From positions 2,592,579 to 2,656,578 of the forward strand of contig NZ_CP026003.1 in the NCBI RefSeq assembly GCF_003086795.1: DNA of 64,000 nt. Reading direction: 5' to 3'. The DNA is from Stenotrophomonas sp. SAU14A_NAIMI4_5. GTDB lineage: Bacteria; Pseudomonadota; Gammaproteobacteria; Xanthomonadales; Xanthomonadaceae. Shown here piece by piece: positions 16,912 to 26,242 of the stretch. The notes beneath the pieces were generated by a model, which worked only from the letters and a program-made list of their open reading frames with translations, did not search any database and was not told the origin of the DNA. A program made the translations under genes and the position numbers. Each line of letters opens with the position of its first letter. Position 1 is the stretch's first letter.

Positions 16912-18067
16912 CCCACTGCCCCTGGACAACCACGCGCCGTTCGACCGGCACACCCGCCACCGCCGCGGGACCGTGATCCGCCCGCACCGCCACGAACGTC
17001 GCTGGCAACCCCTCGCCCATCCCGTAGTCCGGCAACCCGATCACCGCCGCCGCATGCGTGGTCACCATCTCCAGCGCCAGCATCAGGTCGGCATCCGTGT
17101 AAAACCCCGAACGGTAGCCCAGCAGCATCGCCCGCTGCAGCAGATCGCCATTGCCGTAGGGCCACCAGCAGTCTCGGATGTTGTCGTTGCCTGCGAACAC
17201 CCGCACCCCGGCATCGTGCAGCGCCCGCAGCGGCGGGAACGGGTGATCGCCCGGCGCGTTGCTCATGATCGACACGCCGGCCGCCGCCAAGGCCTCGCCC
17301 ACCTGCAGGGCGCGCGCCAACGGCACCTCGCCTAGCGCGTAGGCGTGGCTGACCGCCACCCTGCCCTGCAGCCCGGCCGCTCGCGTACGCGCGGCGATGC
17401 GCAGCAGCTGGGCCAGGCCGGTTTCACCCGGTTCGTGCAGATGGATGTCCAGGCGCACCCCGTAGCGCTCGGCCAGGCCGAACAGCAGGGCCAGCTGCCC
17501 CTCGGCATCGCCATCCAGCGTGGTCGGGTCGATGCCACCCAGCACCTCCACGCCCTCGGCCAGGGCCTGCTCCAGCACCGCGGCCGTGCCCGCGCAGGAC
17601 ATCACCCCCGCCTGCGGGAACGCCACCAGCTGGATCTGCATGATGTCGGCGCAGCGCTGCGCAGCCTCGCGCACAGCCAGCAGATGGCGCAGGCCGGTGC
17701 TGGCGTCGATATCGACGTGGCAGCGCATCGCCACGGTACCGAAGCGGCTGCACTGGCGGATCAGCGCCTCGGCGCGGTCCACCATCGGCGCGGCGTCGGC
17801 CACCGCGGCCTTTTCCACCGCCAGGCGCTCGCGCAGGCTGGCCACCGGCTGGTGCGGATGCCAGCGGTCGCCGACGAAACTCTTGTCCAGATGGATGTGC
17901 CCATCCACCAGGCCCGGCAGCAGGGTGAACCCCTGCAGGTCGATGACCTCGGCACCTTCGGCCGGGCCCGTTGTGCGGTTGAAACCCTCAAAACGCCCGT
18001 CGCGGATGTGGAAATGCACCGGCGCACCCTCGCGGTCGACGCCGCCCTGGATGAACTGCAGGGTCAT
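16907..18067 (-). CDS. cytosine-deaminase-like amidohydrolase
   Basis: A 386-residue cytoplasmic amidohydrolase of the CodA/AtzC group. The metal motif LVDGHIHLDKSFVG is near residue 60. A second His pair is in DIHLHEPGETG near residue 200, SHAYALG follows near 245, and FAGNDNIRDCWWPYGNGDLLQRA near 290 aligns with the CodA segment that carries the active-site Asp. The start at 18067 has GGGAG upstream. The enzyme probably deaminates or hydrolyses an N-heterocycle; the exact substrate cannot be told. It stands alone, and its 3' end abuts repeat module D. Confidence 0.83.
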   Translation of the reverse strand: MTLQFIQGGVDREGAPVHFHIRDGRFEGFNRTTGPAEGAEVIDLQGFTLLPGLVDGHIHLDKSFVGDRWHPHQPVASLRERLAVEKAAVADAAPMVDRAEALIRQCSRFGTVAMRCHVDIDASTGLRHLLAVREAAQRCADIMQIQLVAFPQAGVMSCAGTAAVLEQALAEGVEVLGGIDPTTLDGDAEGQLALLFGLAERYGVRLDIHLHEPGETGLAQLLRIAARTRAAGLQGRVAVSHAYALGEVPLARALQVGEALAAAGVSIMSNAPGDHPFPPLRALHDAGVRVFAGNDNIRDCWWPYGNGDLLQRAMLLGYRSGFYTDADLMLALEMVTTHAAAVIGLPDYGMGEGLPATFVAVRADHGPAAVAGVPVERRVVVQGQWV

Positions 18068-18252
18068 GGGGGAACTCCCGGAAAGCCAGACAAGGCCCCA
18101 TCGTGCGCCCCGCCCGGCCCATCGGCCAACGAAATATCTGCATGCCTCGTATTTGGCAACGCGATGAATGCCCGACGAGTCGCGACGCTTTCGGCACGCC
18201 GGGGACACGCCTGAACGGGTAACATGGGCGCCTGTTTCCGCTGTGATGCCGC

Positions 18253-18894
18253 ATGGGCCCGTCCGACCGCCACGATCGTCTCCGCCGCTGGCAGGCCGCA
18301 TCCCTGCTGGCCGCTGCCCCGATCGCCAGCCTGTCCGCCGCCGATGCCGGTGCCACCGCGCCGCTGCAGGCGCCGCCCGGACAGCAGCGCATCGCGCCCG
18401 CCGCCCTGGTCGAGCAGCTGCACCAGCGCGTGCTGGCCGGCCCCAGTGCAACCGGTACGCTGGAAAGCTGGTGCGCCGAGCATGGCCTGGCCGAACAGGC
18501 CCGCGTGCGCGCCGTGCGCGTGCATGGCCAGGACAAGGCGGCACCGGCCGACGTACTCAAGGCGCTCGGCGCGGGTGCCGATACGCCGCTGCGCTACCGT
18601 CGCGTGCAGCTGGTCTGCGGCAGCCGCGTGCTCTCCGAAGCCGACAACTGGTACCTGCCGGGCCGCCTCAGCGCGGCGATGAACCAGGTGCTGGACAGCA
18701 GCGACGAACCCTTCGGCCGCGTGGTCGGCCCCCTCGGCTTCCAGCGCCAGACCCTTGCCGACCAGACCTTCTGGCCACCGCGCGGCGATGGCGACCATGG
18801 CGTCATCCTGGAAGTGCGTGCCCTGCTGCGCGACCGCCAGCAACAGGCCTTCAGCTACGTCATCGAGTCGTACAGCGTGCAGGCGCTGCCCTGA
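18253..18894 (+). CDS. conserved hypothetical, distantly chorismate-lyase/UTRA-like
   Basis: A 213-residue protein with a charged N-terminus followed by a weakly hydrophobic Ala-rich stretch, so it may carry a non-classical export or anchor signal. The part around residues 115-165 (YRRVQLVCGSRVLSEADNWY, then FGRVVGPLGFQRQTL) resembles in order and spacing the chorismate lyase/UTRA fold, where a Gly-Arg pair and a small-acid binding pocket occur. The similarity is weak, and no ubiquinone gene is nearby. Function unassigned. No strong ribosome site is seen upstream. Confidence 0.6.
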   Translation: MGPSDRHDRLRRWQAASLLAAAPIASLSAADAGATAPLQAPPGQQRIAPAALVEQLHQRVLAGPSATGTLESWCAEHGLAEQARVRAVRVHGQDKAAPADVLKALGAGADTPLRYRRVQLVCGSRVLSEADNWYLPGRLSAAMNQVLDSSDEPFGRVVGPLGFQRQTLADQTFWPPRGDGDHGVILEVRALLRDRQQQAFSYVIESYSVQALP

Positions 18895-18907
18895 CGGCGA
18901 GCGAGCG

Positions 18908-18932
18908 GTAGTCGAGCAGGCTCGACGCTACT
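18908..18932. repeat. SMAG/REP element
   Basis: GTAGTCGAGC-AG-GCTCGACGCTAC lies between two convergent genes. Single GTAG-headed palindrome. Confidence 0.75.
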
Positions 18933-19587
18933 GGCTGATGCCGTTGGCAGTGGGATCGATCGAGAACACGAAACGCCCCGAGGACTGTCCGTTTCCCAGC
19001 GGATACTCGGCCGTCATCAACGCGTAGTGCGGTGCGCCGCGGTCCTTGCCGAACAGGCCAACCCAGTCACGGAATCCACCTTGGCTGCGGCTGCGCACCT
19101 CGCCCATGCACAGGGTATAGCCACACGTCAGCGAGGCCAGCGCCACGTCCTCGCCCAGCGCACGGGTCGCCGCGGCCTGGTACAACCGGGTCAGATCCTG
19201 CGCATCCGGACTCAGCGACGCATCCGCTTCGAACTGCTGCAGGGCTGCTTTGAAGCTTCTGCTGGAAAGAAGGACGGCCTCGGCCTGGTCGCCCGACAAT
19301 TCGCCGCCGTTCAGCAGTTGCGACTCCCCTGCGAGATAGGCCGCATTCGATGGCATGGCGTGTTGTGCCGACGGCATGGCTGCGGCGGCACGTGGACGCG
19401 CAGGCACAGACACAGGCGCAGGCGCATCATCCGGAGTCGCGGCGTGACCGGTCGCCTGCGCTTGCGATGCGGCCGCCTTGACGGGGGCCTGCGCGATCTC
19501 ATTGCGCGCAGTTCCGGTTTCGCCCGGGTGGCAACCCGGCAACACGCCCAGCACCATCCCGGCGATCAACAGCATCCTTGCATCCAT
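18928..19587 (-). CDS. hypothetical lipoprotein
   Basis: A 219-residue protein. The start at 19587 gives a lipoprotein signal (LLIAGMVLGVLPGC, Cys at about residue 18) and has GGAG upstream. A Pro/Ala-rich linker covers about residues 30-85. The C-terminal domain (about 90-219) carries two Cys in LTCGYTLCMGEVRSRS and ends in a beta-rich segment (SGRFVFSIDP). It is probably anchored in the envelope. No family is recognised and no motif suggests an enzyme. Confidence 0.65.
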   Translation of the reverse strand: MDARMLLIAGMVLGVLPGCHPGETGTARNEIAQAPVKAAASQAQATGHAATPDDAPAPVSVPARPRAAAAMPSAQHAMPSNAAYLAGESQLLNGGELSGDQAEAVLLSSRSFKAALQQFEADASLSPDAQDLTRLYQAAATRALGEDVALASLTCGYTLCMGEVRSRSQGGFRDWVGLFGKDRGAPHYALMTAEYPLGNGQSSGRFVFSIDPTANGISQ

Positions 19588-19776
19588 CCGTGCACTCCGT
19601 GTGTGGAAAGGCCACAGCATCGACCGTTCGCACACGTTGCGCCATCTGCATCGCACAAACAAGCGTCTTGCAACCGCGCCTTCATCCCTGAACGGCCCCG
19701 GACCATCGCGCAGTATGCTCCTCACTTTGCAACAAATTTCATGGGCATCGCCCCGCGCAGACGGGATCGTGGCCGG

Positions 19777-20388
19777 ATGTGCATCGAACCGAACCCCACC
19801 TCCCCTCCTGCCCTGCACCCGGTACTGCGCCGCCACCTGCTGCTGCTGGGCCATGGTTCCATCAACCTGCGCTCACTGCAGCGCACCGACCTGCCTGGCT
19901 GGCGCACGCTGTGCGGGCAGCGCCGCACCCGCTGCAACGTGAACTGCCGCAGCGAGGCCGAGGTGCAGCTGTTCATCGGCATCCAGCGCTCGCGCCTGCA
20001 GGAGGACAATGACCGCCTGCTGCTGGGTGTGTTCGACCAGCCCAGCCATACCCTGATCGACCAGCTGACCGTGCGGCTGCAGTCCGCGCGCGATCGCAGC
20101 GCCGAGCTGCAGCGCTTCTGCCAGGCCGACTGGACCGATGCGCAGCGCTTCGCCGACACGCTGCAGGCACTGTGCCCGTTCCTGTTCGAACAGGTCGGAC
20201 TGCACCGCGTCTATGTGATGCTCCCGCCCGACAACAGCGCCGGGCTTGCAGACGTGCTGCGCGCCGCCGGCTTCGAGAACGAAGGCCTGCTGCGCGACCA
20301 TCACCTGGGCCCTGACGGCTGGGAAGACCGCAGCCTGCATGCGCTGACGGCGCCGACCTGGCGCCGCCAGCACCCCGCGCGGGGCTAG
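19777..20388 (+). CDS. GNAT-like N-acetyltransferase
   Basis: A 203-residue protein with a RimJ/RimL-like layout: SINLRSLQRTDLPGWRTL at the N-terminus, a central LLLGVFDQPSHTLIDQLTVRLQ, and a C-terminal segment in which an acetyl-CoA-fold helix would lead to LADVLRAAGFENEGLLRDHHLGPDGWEDRSL, the typical end of RimJ-type enzymes. The central acetyl-CoA loop (Q/RxxGxG/A) is not clear, so it may be a divergent or inactive member. The ATG at 19741 is an alternative start. It converges on cdh; the two stop codons share the tetranucleotide CTAG. Confidence 0.62.
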   Translation: MCIEPNPTSPPALHPVLRRHLLLLGHGSINLRSLQRTDLPGWRTLCGQRRTRCNVNCRSEAEVQLFIGIQRSRLQEDNDRLLLGVFDQPSHTLIDQLTVRLQSARDRSAELQRFCQADWTDAQRFADTLQALCPFLFEQVGLHRVYVMLPPDNSAGLADVLRAAGFENEGLLRDHHLGPDGWEDRSLHALTAPTWRRQHPARG

Positions 20389-21164
20389 CGCACCCGCTCC
20401 AGCGCGGAACCGGCGCCGGTCAGCACGCTGCAGGCGTGGTCCTGCAGCTCCTCGGCACTGGCGTCGTTGCCGGTGGCGGTGTCGAGCCGGGTCGCCAGCA
20501 GCACGAACCCGGGGGCGCCGTGCGCATCGCGGTGACCGGCCACCAGCAGGCTCCAGTTGCCGACGTCGGCCGGGCCACTCAGGTCGAAGGCCAGCAGGTT
20601 CAGCGGGTTGGCGGTCAGCTCCGCGCCCGGCAGCACGCGCGCCTGGTACGGGTGGCCACGCAGCGGCACCGGCAGCGGCGCCCACTGCTGCCCCAGCGCC
20701 GCACGCTGTGCGTCCAGCGCCTGCACCACGTCGGCACGCAGGCAGTCCACGTGGATGTGCAGCTGGTGCTGCGAGCGACCATGCGGCGAGTTCAACGCCA
20801 GGCTGGCCACTTCGCGCGGCAGCGGCTGGCCAAGCGCCTGCTGGGTGTGCGAGCGCGCCTGCCATGCAGCGGCAAAGTAGTTCGGCACGCCCCTGCGGTA
20901 CAGGCCGGGGCTTTCAATGCCGCTGACCTTGTCCAGCGGCATCAGCAGGAACTGGTAATCCCCATGCGAATCCTTGACCAGTACGTCGCGGCGGTCGGCG
21001 CCGGGCTGCACCTGCAGGCAGGCACCTCGCGGGCCATCAGCCCCTTCGCAGTCGCGTTCGATCAGGCGCCACAGCGCATCGGAATGGGCCGGCGGCGGCG
21101 GCGGCGCGCTGGCACAAGCAGCCAGCGTGGTCAGGGACAACAGCAGCAGGGGACGCAGGGACAC
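20385..21164 (-). CDS. cdh: CDP-diacylglycerol pyrophosphatase
   Basis: A 259-residue lipoprotein-like enzyme (E. coli Cdh is about 250). The signal is followed by LAACAS with a lipobox-type Cys near residue 17. The HIT-like catalytic segment is NSPHGRSQHQLHIHVDC near residue 130, matching Cdh. It hydrolyses CDP-diacylglycerol to CMP and phosphatidate at the membrane. The start is GTG at 21164. The gene overlaps the convergent acetyltransferase by four bases. It is otherwise isolated from lipid genes. Confidence 0.85.
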   Translation of the reverse strand: MSLRPLLLLSLTTLAACASAPPPPPAHSDALWRLIERDCEGADGPRGACLQVQPGADRRDVLVKDSHGDYQFLLMPLDKVSGIESPGLYRRGVPNYFAAAWQARSHTQQALGQPLPREVASLALNSPHGRSQHQLHIHVDCLRADVVQALDAQRAALGQQWAPLPVPLRGHPYQARVLPGAELTANPLNLLAFDLSGPADVGNWSLLVAGHRDAHGAPGFVLLATRLDTATGNDASAEELQDHACSVLTGAGSALERVR

Positions 21165-21199
21165 GGTGGAAACTCAGGTAAACAGGCGCAGCGAACATT

Positions 21200-21223
21200 G
21201 TAGGGTCGAGCGTGCTCGACTGC
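21200..21223. repeat. SMAG/REP-like element
   Basis: GTAGGGTCGAGC-GT-GCTCGACTGC between two minus-strand genes. Single GTAG-headed palindrome. Confidence 0.7.
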
Positions 21224-21237
21224 CCGCATCGACCGGC

Positions 21238-21909
21238 TCAGTACGTCCCGAACGGCACTTCCACGACCTTCGCCGGGCCTTGGCCCGGGGCCTGCAGGGT
21301 GTAGCGGTCCAGCGCACCATCGTCATCGGCAAAGGGCTGGCGCTGGAACTGCAGCCGGTACTGCACCTCACCCAGGCGCACCGTGGTCGCCTCGGAGTCC
21401 ACCGCGGCCGCTTCCGGCAGCAGCAGGCCACCCAGATCGCTGTAGGCACCGGCAACATCGGCGAAGGTGTAATCGGCCAGCTCATCCACCCGCTGCATCG
21501 CATACACATGCGGCACATAGGGGCGGGACGGGCTGCGCACGTTGCCGAGGTCATCCACCCCGGCCTGAGCGAGGTGGTACTGCTCGCGCAGCGCGGCCAC
21601 GCCCAGCGACGGGCTGGCCACCTGCAGGCAGCACACCGCGCGGTGGCCTTCGCGATCAAGGATGACGAAGCGGTCGCCACGGGTCGCTTCCTGCGGCAGC
21701 ATGCCGAACGCCAGGTTGCGCTGCGCCGGCTCATGGCCGGCCTCGGTCTGCAGGTTGCGCCAGCCACCGAACACGGGGGCAGCATCGGCGGTTGCAGCCG
21801 CCACTGCCGGATCAATGGCCGCGGCGTTGACTGTCGCGGCCGCCAGCAGCAACGGCAGCAACGCCATCGAGGTCAGCCAGCCCTGTCCGTGCGCTTCGCC
21901 TGACGTCAT
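21238..21909 (-). CDS. exported hypothetical protein
   Basis: A 223-residue protein. The start at 21909 (alternative 21870) gives a signal peptide ending near residue 33 (LLPLLLAAATVNA). The mature part is soluble, with a segment RFVILDREGHRAVCCLQV containing an adjacent Cys pair and a C-terminal region rich in beta-type alternation (TTVRLGEVQYRLQFQRQPF). No enzyme motif or known family is recognised. It is divergent from the I78 inhibitor gene across about 167 bases. Confidence 0.6.
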   Translation of the reverse strand: MTSGEAHGQGWLTSMALLPLLLAAATVNAAAIDPAVAAATADAAPVFGGWRNLQTEAGHEPAQRNLAFGMLPQEATRGDRFVILDREGHRAVCCLQVASPSLGVAALREQYHLAQAGVDDLGNVRSPSRPYVPHVYAMQRVDELADYTFADVAGAYSDLGGLLLPEAAAVDSEATTVRLGEVQYRLQFQRQPFADDDGALDRYTLQAPGQGPAKVVEVPFGTY

Positions 21910-22076
21910 ACCCTGTTCCGCACCTGCGCCGGAATGGCCCGACCTGCCCGTCGGCGCGATGCCGTACGTTCGCGCACTATGCATCGGCGGTCGGCCAGCG
22001 GCAATGATCCGATCGCTGCCGGGGCCGCGCCAGACAGTGCTATGGTGCGGCCATTCCCCTGCAATGGAGCGCCCGC

Positions 22077-22373
22077 ATGACTGCCCACCGCCTGTTCCTG
22101 CTGCTTCCTGCCACTGCACTGCTGCTGTCGGCATGCGTCAGCACGCCCGGCCCGCAGGTCAAGGGCAGCGGCCGCTGCGATGCCAGCCAGCTCGGCTGGG
22201 CCGTCGGCCAGCCGGGCAACGAAGAGAACATGCGCCGCCTGTCCCGTGAAAGCGGCGCCGGCCTGGTCAACCCGATCGGACCGACCACCATCACCACCAA
22301 GGACATCCGCCCGGACCGCCTGCGCGTGTACGTGGACAAGAACAACGTCATCACCGCCGCACGCTGCGAATAA
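22077..22373 (+). CDS. I78-family peptidase inhibitor lipoprotein
   Basis: A 98-residue lipoprotein with lipobox LLLSAC (Cys at residue 20). The mature part fits the I78 inhibitor family: CDASQLGWAVGQP at the start, a central RESGAG, then DIRPDRLRVYVDKNNVITAARC with a closing Cys. I78 proteins inhibit serine peptidases in the envelope. It is monocistronic, and two direct SMAG units follow. Confidence 0.85.
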   Translation: MTAHRLFLLLPATALLLSACVSTPGPQVKGSGRCDASQLGWAVGQPGNEENMRRLSRESGAGLVNPIGPTTITTKDIRPDRLRVYVDKNNVITAARCE

Positions 22374-22380
22374 CCCGACA

Positions 22381-22445
22381 GTAGAGCCGAGCCCGCGCTC
22401 GGCTGCTCTCGCCTTCTGTAGAGCCGAGCCATGCTCGGCTGCTAC
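22381..22445. repeat. two SMAG/REP elements in direct orientation
   Basis: GTAGAGCCGAGCCCGCGCTCGGCTGC (from 22381) and GTAGAGCCGAGCCATGCTCGGCTGC (from 22418) are two GTAG-headed palindromes in the same orientation, about 37 bases apart. They lie between the convergent I78 inhibitor and hypothetical genes. Confidence 0.85.
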
Positions 22446-22450
22446 CGCGC

Positions 22451-23341
22451 TCAGGGCTCGGTATAGCCCGCGCAGTCCGGCAGCGCCTGGTCCGGCTGGT
22501 AAGCACCATCACTGAAGCCGAACGTACGCACATACGTGCACGCCGGGTCCTGCTCGGTGCGCAGGTCCTTCTTGGTCAGCGGGCCCTTGGCCAGCGAATC
22601 CTCGTTGCGTGACACACCGGCCGGGAAGCGCGTGGCCACGGTCTGGTAGCGCAGCACCGGCATCGCCGTGGCGGTGGAATCCAGCGAGAGCCTGGCCGAG
22701 AACCCGTAACTGTCATGGCAGGCGCCAGCGCGCTGCTTCATGTCCTGCTCGCTGAAGCAGGCACGGATCTCCGCATGTCCCGCCCAGGCCACACCGAGCA
22801 CGTCATTGTCGACCTGGATGCCGTCATCCAGGTGCCGCACCCGTGCCAGCTGCAGGCGCGACGCATCGGCACCGCCGCCGGAATACATGTTGCTGACCTT
22901 GCTGATGCCGCCGACCAGCACGTTCTGTCGTGCCCGCTGCTGCGGATCGGCCACGGCCTGGTCGGCACCCACGCCCGGTGCCAGGCGCACGATCCATGGC
23001 CACAGTGACAGCTCACCTTCAGACGGCACATCCATCGTCACGTGCCAGGACTGCGGCTGGCCCGTGCCCTGTGCACGTTCGGTCACCACCAGCGTGTTGG
23101 ACACCTCACCTTCGGTGTCGCTGGGCTGCAGGGCCACGCACCAGGCACGATCGGCCGTGCAGTTCTGCAGGCGGTCACCGCCATCCTCGCCGGGCAACAG
23201 CACCTGCCCCAGCGGCTCCATCACGTTGCCTGCCGCATCGCGCTGCTGCGGCAGGATCGATCCCTGCGCAGATGCCAGTACTGGCGTCGACAGCAGCAGT
23301 GCAAGCCACGCGGCTCGGGAAATCGTCGTGTGCATCATCAT
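22451..23341 (-). CDS. exported hypothetical protein
   Basis: A 296-residue protein with a clear signal peptide (WLALLLSTPVLASAQG, cleavage near residue 25). The start is one of three consecutive ATG codons (23341, 23338, 23335). The mature region contains six Cys (for instance NCTADRAWC, CFSEQDMKQRAGACHDS, a final DPACTYVR and DCAGYTEP), consistent with disulfides in a periplasmic or secreted domain. It shows no catalytic motif that I recognise. It lies 40 bases downstream of dld on the same strand, so read-through from the lactate operon is possible. Confidence 0.65.
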   Translation of the reverse strand: MMMHTTISRAAWLALLLSTPVLASAQGSILPQQRDAAGNVMEPLGQVLLPGEDGGDRLQNCTADRAWCVALQPSDTEGEVSNTLVVTERAQGTGQPQSWHVTMDVPSEGELSLWPWIVRLAPGVGADQAVADPQQRARQNVLVGGISKVSNMYSGGGADASRLQLARVRHLDDGIQVDNDVLGVAWAGHAEIRACFSEQDMKQRAGACHDSYGFSARLSLDSTATAMPVLRYQTVATRFPAGVSRNEDSLAKGPLTKKDLRTEQDPACTYVRTFGFSDGAYQPDQALPDCAGYTEP

Positions 23342-23381
23342 TCCAGCGCGTCAGCGCATCCATGCGGAAGGCCGATGATAG

Positions 23382-25088
23382 TCAATGCCCGCTGCAATCG
23401 CAGCTGCCCCAGCCCGCCACCTTGGATGTGTGGCCGATACCGGGATTGAACGTGTTGCTCGGATCCAGCTGCCGATAGAATCCGGCCAGCGCCGGCTTGG
23501 CCGGGTACAGGTGGCCGACGTTGTGTTCGGCCGGGTACTCGGCGCCACGCTTGTCCAGCAGCGCCCACATCGCATGTTCGATGGCCATCGGGTCTTCGCC
23601 TTTGCGCGCGATGTAATCCTGGTGGAACACATGGCAGAGGAAGTGCCCGTAGTACAGTTTGTGCAGCAGGCGCCCATCGATATCGGGGGGCAGCGTCTCG
23701 AACCAGTCCGCATCGTCGCGGCGCAGGGCGATGTCCAGCGCCACGATGTCCTGCACCTTCGCGCGATGGACTTCGCGGTAGCGCACCGCCGCACCGGCCA
23801 CGGCGAAACGATGCAGGAACGCCTTGCGTCCCTCCTCGGCGCTGCAGCGGAAGAAACCGCCCTCATGGTTGGCAAAGCACTCGCGCAGCCAGCGCTCGGT
23901 CTCCGCAGCATCCTGCGCCGACACCTTCAGCAGCAGGTGATGCTCATACCGCTGGCGGAACTCGCCCATGCGCGGCGGCAGGTGCGACGGCAGCAGGCCG
24001 ACCAGCGCCTGCATCACCCGGTCGGTCACCCCGCGCAGACCCAGCCGCTCGAACCAGCCATCGACGCGGCTCTTCAGCGCGAACGCGGCCGGCACGCGCG
24101 CCGTGCCGAGGCGATCGATCAGCAGGAAGGTGTCCTTGCCGTAGCGCTCGCCGATGTCGTACGCATCGCGGTGGATGTACTCCCCGGCGATCGGCAGGCG
24201 TTCGAAGCCGGTCAGCAGCTGGCGGCGGATGGTGGTGAGCGTGGCCGTGCGGTTGCTGCCGATGTAGAACACCTCGGCGGCTTCCTTCTCGAACGTATCC
24301 AGGCGCACGGCGAACACCGCCAGTTTGCCCGCCGAACCGGACGCCTCGTAATGACGGCTGGGGTCGGCGTTGAAGCGTGCCGGCGTATCCGCATCGACAC
24401 GTCGCACATCCTCGGCATAGCGCGCATCGGAGGCAGCGCGGCCATCGCCATCGCCGACATCGGCGGGGCTGTAGTCGCCCGCCTGCAGACGCTGCAGGAT
24501 CTGCTCGGGCGTCTCGCCGAGGGCAATGCCAAGGTGGTTGACCAGCTGCAGCTGGCCCTGCGCATCGACCTGCGCGAACAGTGCCAACTCGGTATAGGCC
24601 GGGCCACGGCGCACCAGTGAACCGCCGGAGTTGTTGCAGATGCCGCCCAGCACCGAGGCACCGATGCACGACGAGCCGATCACCGAATGCGGCTCGCGCC
24701 CCAGCGGTGCCAGCGTCTGTTCCAGACGATCCAGCGTCGCGCCGGGCAGGCACAGCACCTGGCGGCCCTCGTTCAACAGCTGGATGCCGGTCAGGCGCAG
24801 CGTGCTGACCAGTACCATCGGCCGCCCGTAGTCATCGCCATCGGGAGTCGAACCACCGGTCAGGCCGGTGTTGGCCGCCTGCAGGATGATCGCCGCCCCA
24901 CCCTGCACCGCCGCCTGCAGCACCCGCCAGAGTTCCAGCAGCGTGCCTGGGCGCGCCACGGCCAGCACCGGGCCTTCGCCAAACCGATAGCCGCGACGGA
25001 AACGACGGGTCGCCTTGTCACCGGTCAGCACATAGCGGCTGCCGACGGCGGCACGCAGCTGCGCCAGCACGCTCGCGTGGTCGCTCAT
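23382..25088 (-). CDS. dld: D-lactate dehydrogenase (quinone-dependent)
   Basis: A 568-residue FAD enzyme, matching the E. coli Dld length of 571. The FAD-binding domain (residues about 15-230) contains [14 protein letters not shown] and [16 protein letters not shown]. The membrane-associated cap and C-terminal domain include [19 protein letters not shown] and [25 protein letters not shown]. It oxidises D-lactate to pyruvate and passes electrons to quinone at the inner membrane. Its ATG overlaps the lldD stop (ATGA), so both lactate isomers are handled by one coupled unit. Confidence 0.95.
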   Translation of the reverse strand: MSDHASVLAQLRAAVGSRYVLTGDKATRRFRRGYRFGEGPVLAVARPGTLLELWRVLQAAVQGGAAIILQAANTGLTGGSTPDGDDYGRPMVLVSTLRLTGIQLLNEGRQVLCLPGATLDRLEQTLAPLGREPHSVIGSSCIGASVLGGICNNSGGSLVRRGPAYTELALFAQVDAQGQLQLVNHLGIALGETPEQILQRLQAGDYSPADVGDGDGRAASDARYAEDVRRVDADTPARFNADPSRHYEASGSAGKLAVFAVRLDTFEKEAAEVFYIGSNRTATLTTIRRQLLTGFERLPIAGEYIHRDAYDIGERYGKDTFLLIDRLGTARVPAAFALKSRVDGWFERLGLRGVTDRVMQALVGLLPSHLPPRMGEFRQRYEHHLLLKVSAQDAAETERWLRECFANHEGGFFRCSAEEGRKAFLHRFAVAGAAVRYREVHRAKVQDIVALDIALRRDDADWFETLPPDIDGRLLHKLYYGHFLCHVFHQDYIARKGEDPMAIEHAMWALLDKRGAEYPAEHNVGHLYPAKPALAGFYRQLDPSNTFNPGIGHTSKVAGWGSCDCSGH

Positions 25089-26224
25089 GGCAGGCTGACC
25101 AGCGAGTCGCGGCCGATGTCGGCGATGCGGCGCGCACCGGTCAGCGTCATCGCCACCCGCATTTCCTTGGCGACCAGATCCAGCAGGTTGGCCACGCCCG
25201 CTTCACCCTGTGCGGCCAGTGCATAGACGAAGGCGCGGCCCAGCAGCACGGTATCGGCACCCAGCGCCAGCATGCGCACCACGTCCAGGCCATTGCGGAT
25301 GCCCGAATCGGCGAGGATCTTCAGGTCGCCCTGCACCGCATCGGCGATGGCCGGCAGTGCGCGTGCGGTGGACAGCACGCCATCCAGCTGGCGGCCACCG
25401 TGGTTGGAGACTACGATGCCGTCGGCACCGAACTTCACTGCATCGCGCGCGTCGTCCGGATCGAGGATGCCCTTGATGACCATCGGCCCCTTCCAGAACT
25501 CGCGGATCCATTCCAGGTCCTTCCACGAGATCGAAGGATCGAAGTTGCTGCCCAGCCAGCCGATGTAGTCCGCCAGCCCGGTCGGATTGCCGCGGTAAGC
25601 GGAGATGTTGCCGAGGTCGTGCGGGCGCCCGAGCAGACCCACGTCCCACGCCCAGCGCGGGTGGGTGAAGGCCTGGCCGACGCGGCGCAGCGAGGCATTG
25701 GGACCGCTCATGCCCGAGTGCGCGTCACGATAGCGCGCGCCGGGCACCGGCATGTCCACGGTAAACACCAGGGTGGTCACGCCGGCCGCCTGCGCGCGTT
25801 CCAGCGCGTTGCGCATGAAACCGCGGTCGCGCAGCACGTACAGCTGGAACCACATCGGCCGCTGGATGGCCGGCGCCACTTCCTCGATCGGGCACACCGA
25901 CACGGTCGACAGGGTGAACGGAATGCCACGGCTGTCCGCCGCACGCGCGGCCTGCACCTCGCCACGCCGGGCGTACATGCCGGTCAGGCCGACCGGCGCC
26001 AGCGCTACCGGCATCGCCAGCGTCTCGCCGAACAGCTCGGTTTCCAGGCTGAGGTCGGACATGTTGCGCAGGATGCGCTGGCGCAGCCCAATGTCGGACA
26101 GGTCGGAAACGTTGCGCTTCAGCGTGTGCTCGGCATATGCGCCACCATCGATGTAGTGGAACAGGAACGGCGGCAGTCGACGCTCGGCGGCGGCACGGTA
26201 ATCGGTGGAAGCGGAAATGATCAT
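25085..26224 (-). CDS. lldD: L-lactate dehydrogenase (cytochrome/quinone), FMN-dependent
   Basis: A 379-residue FMN alpha-hydroxyacid dehydrogenase. It starts with the family pattern [20 protein letters not shown]. The active-site His and Arg are in [12 protein letters not shown], and the FMN phosphate site is in [20 protein letters not shown]. It oxidises L-lactate to pyruvate at the membrane. It starts 18 bases after lldR and overlaps dld by four bases. No lactate permease gene (lldP) is linked, unlike the E. coli operon. Confidence 0.95.
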   Translation of the reverse strand: MIISASTDYRAAAERRLPPFLFHYIDGGAYAEHTLKRNVSDLSDIGLRQRILRNMSDLSLETELFGETLAMPVALAPVGLTGMYARRGEVQAARAADSRGIPFTLSTVSVCPIEEVAPAIQRPMWFQLYVLRDRGFMRNALERAQAAGVTTLVFTVDMPVPGARYRDAHSGMSGPNASLRRVGQAFTHPRWAWDVGLLGRPHDLGNISAYRGNPTGLADYIGWLGSNFDPSISWKDLEWIREFWKGPMVIKGILDPDDARDAVKFGADGIVVSNHGGRQLDGVLSTARALPAIADAVQGDLKILADSGIRNGLDVVRMLALGADTVLLGRAFVYALAAQGEAGVANLLDLVAKEMRVAMTLTGARRIADIGRDSLVSLP

Positions 26225-26242
26225 GGGGTCAACCGGAAGTCA

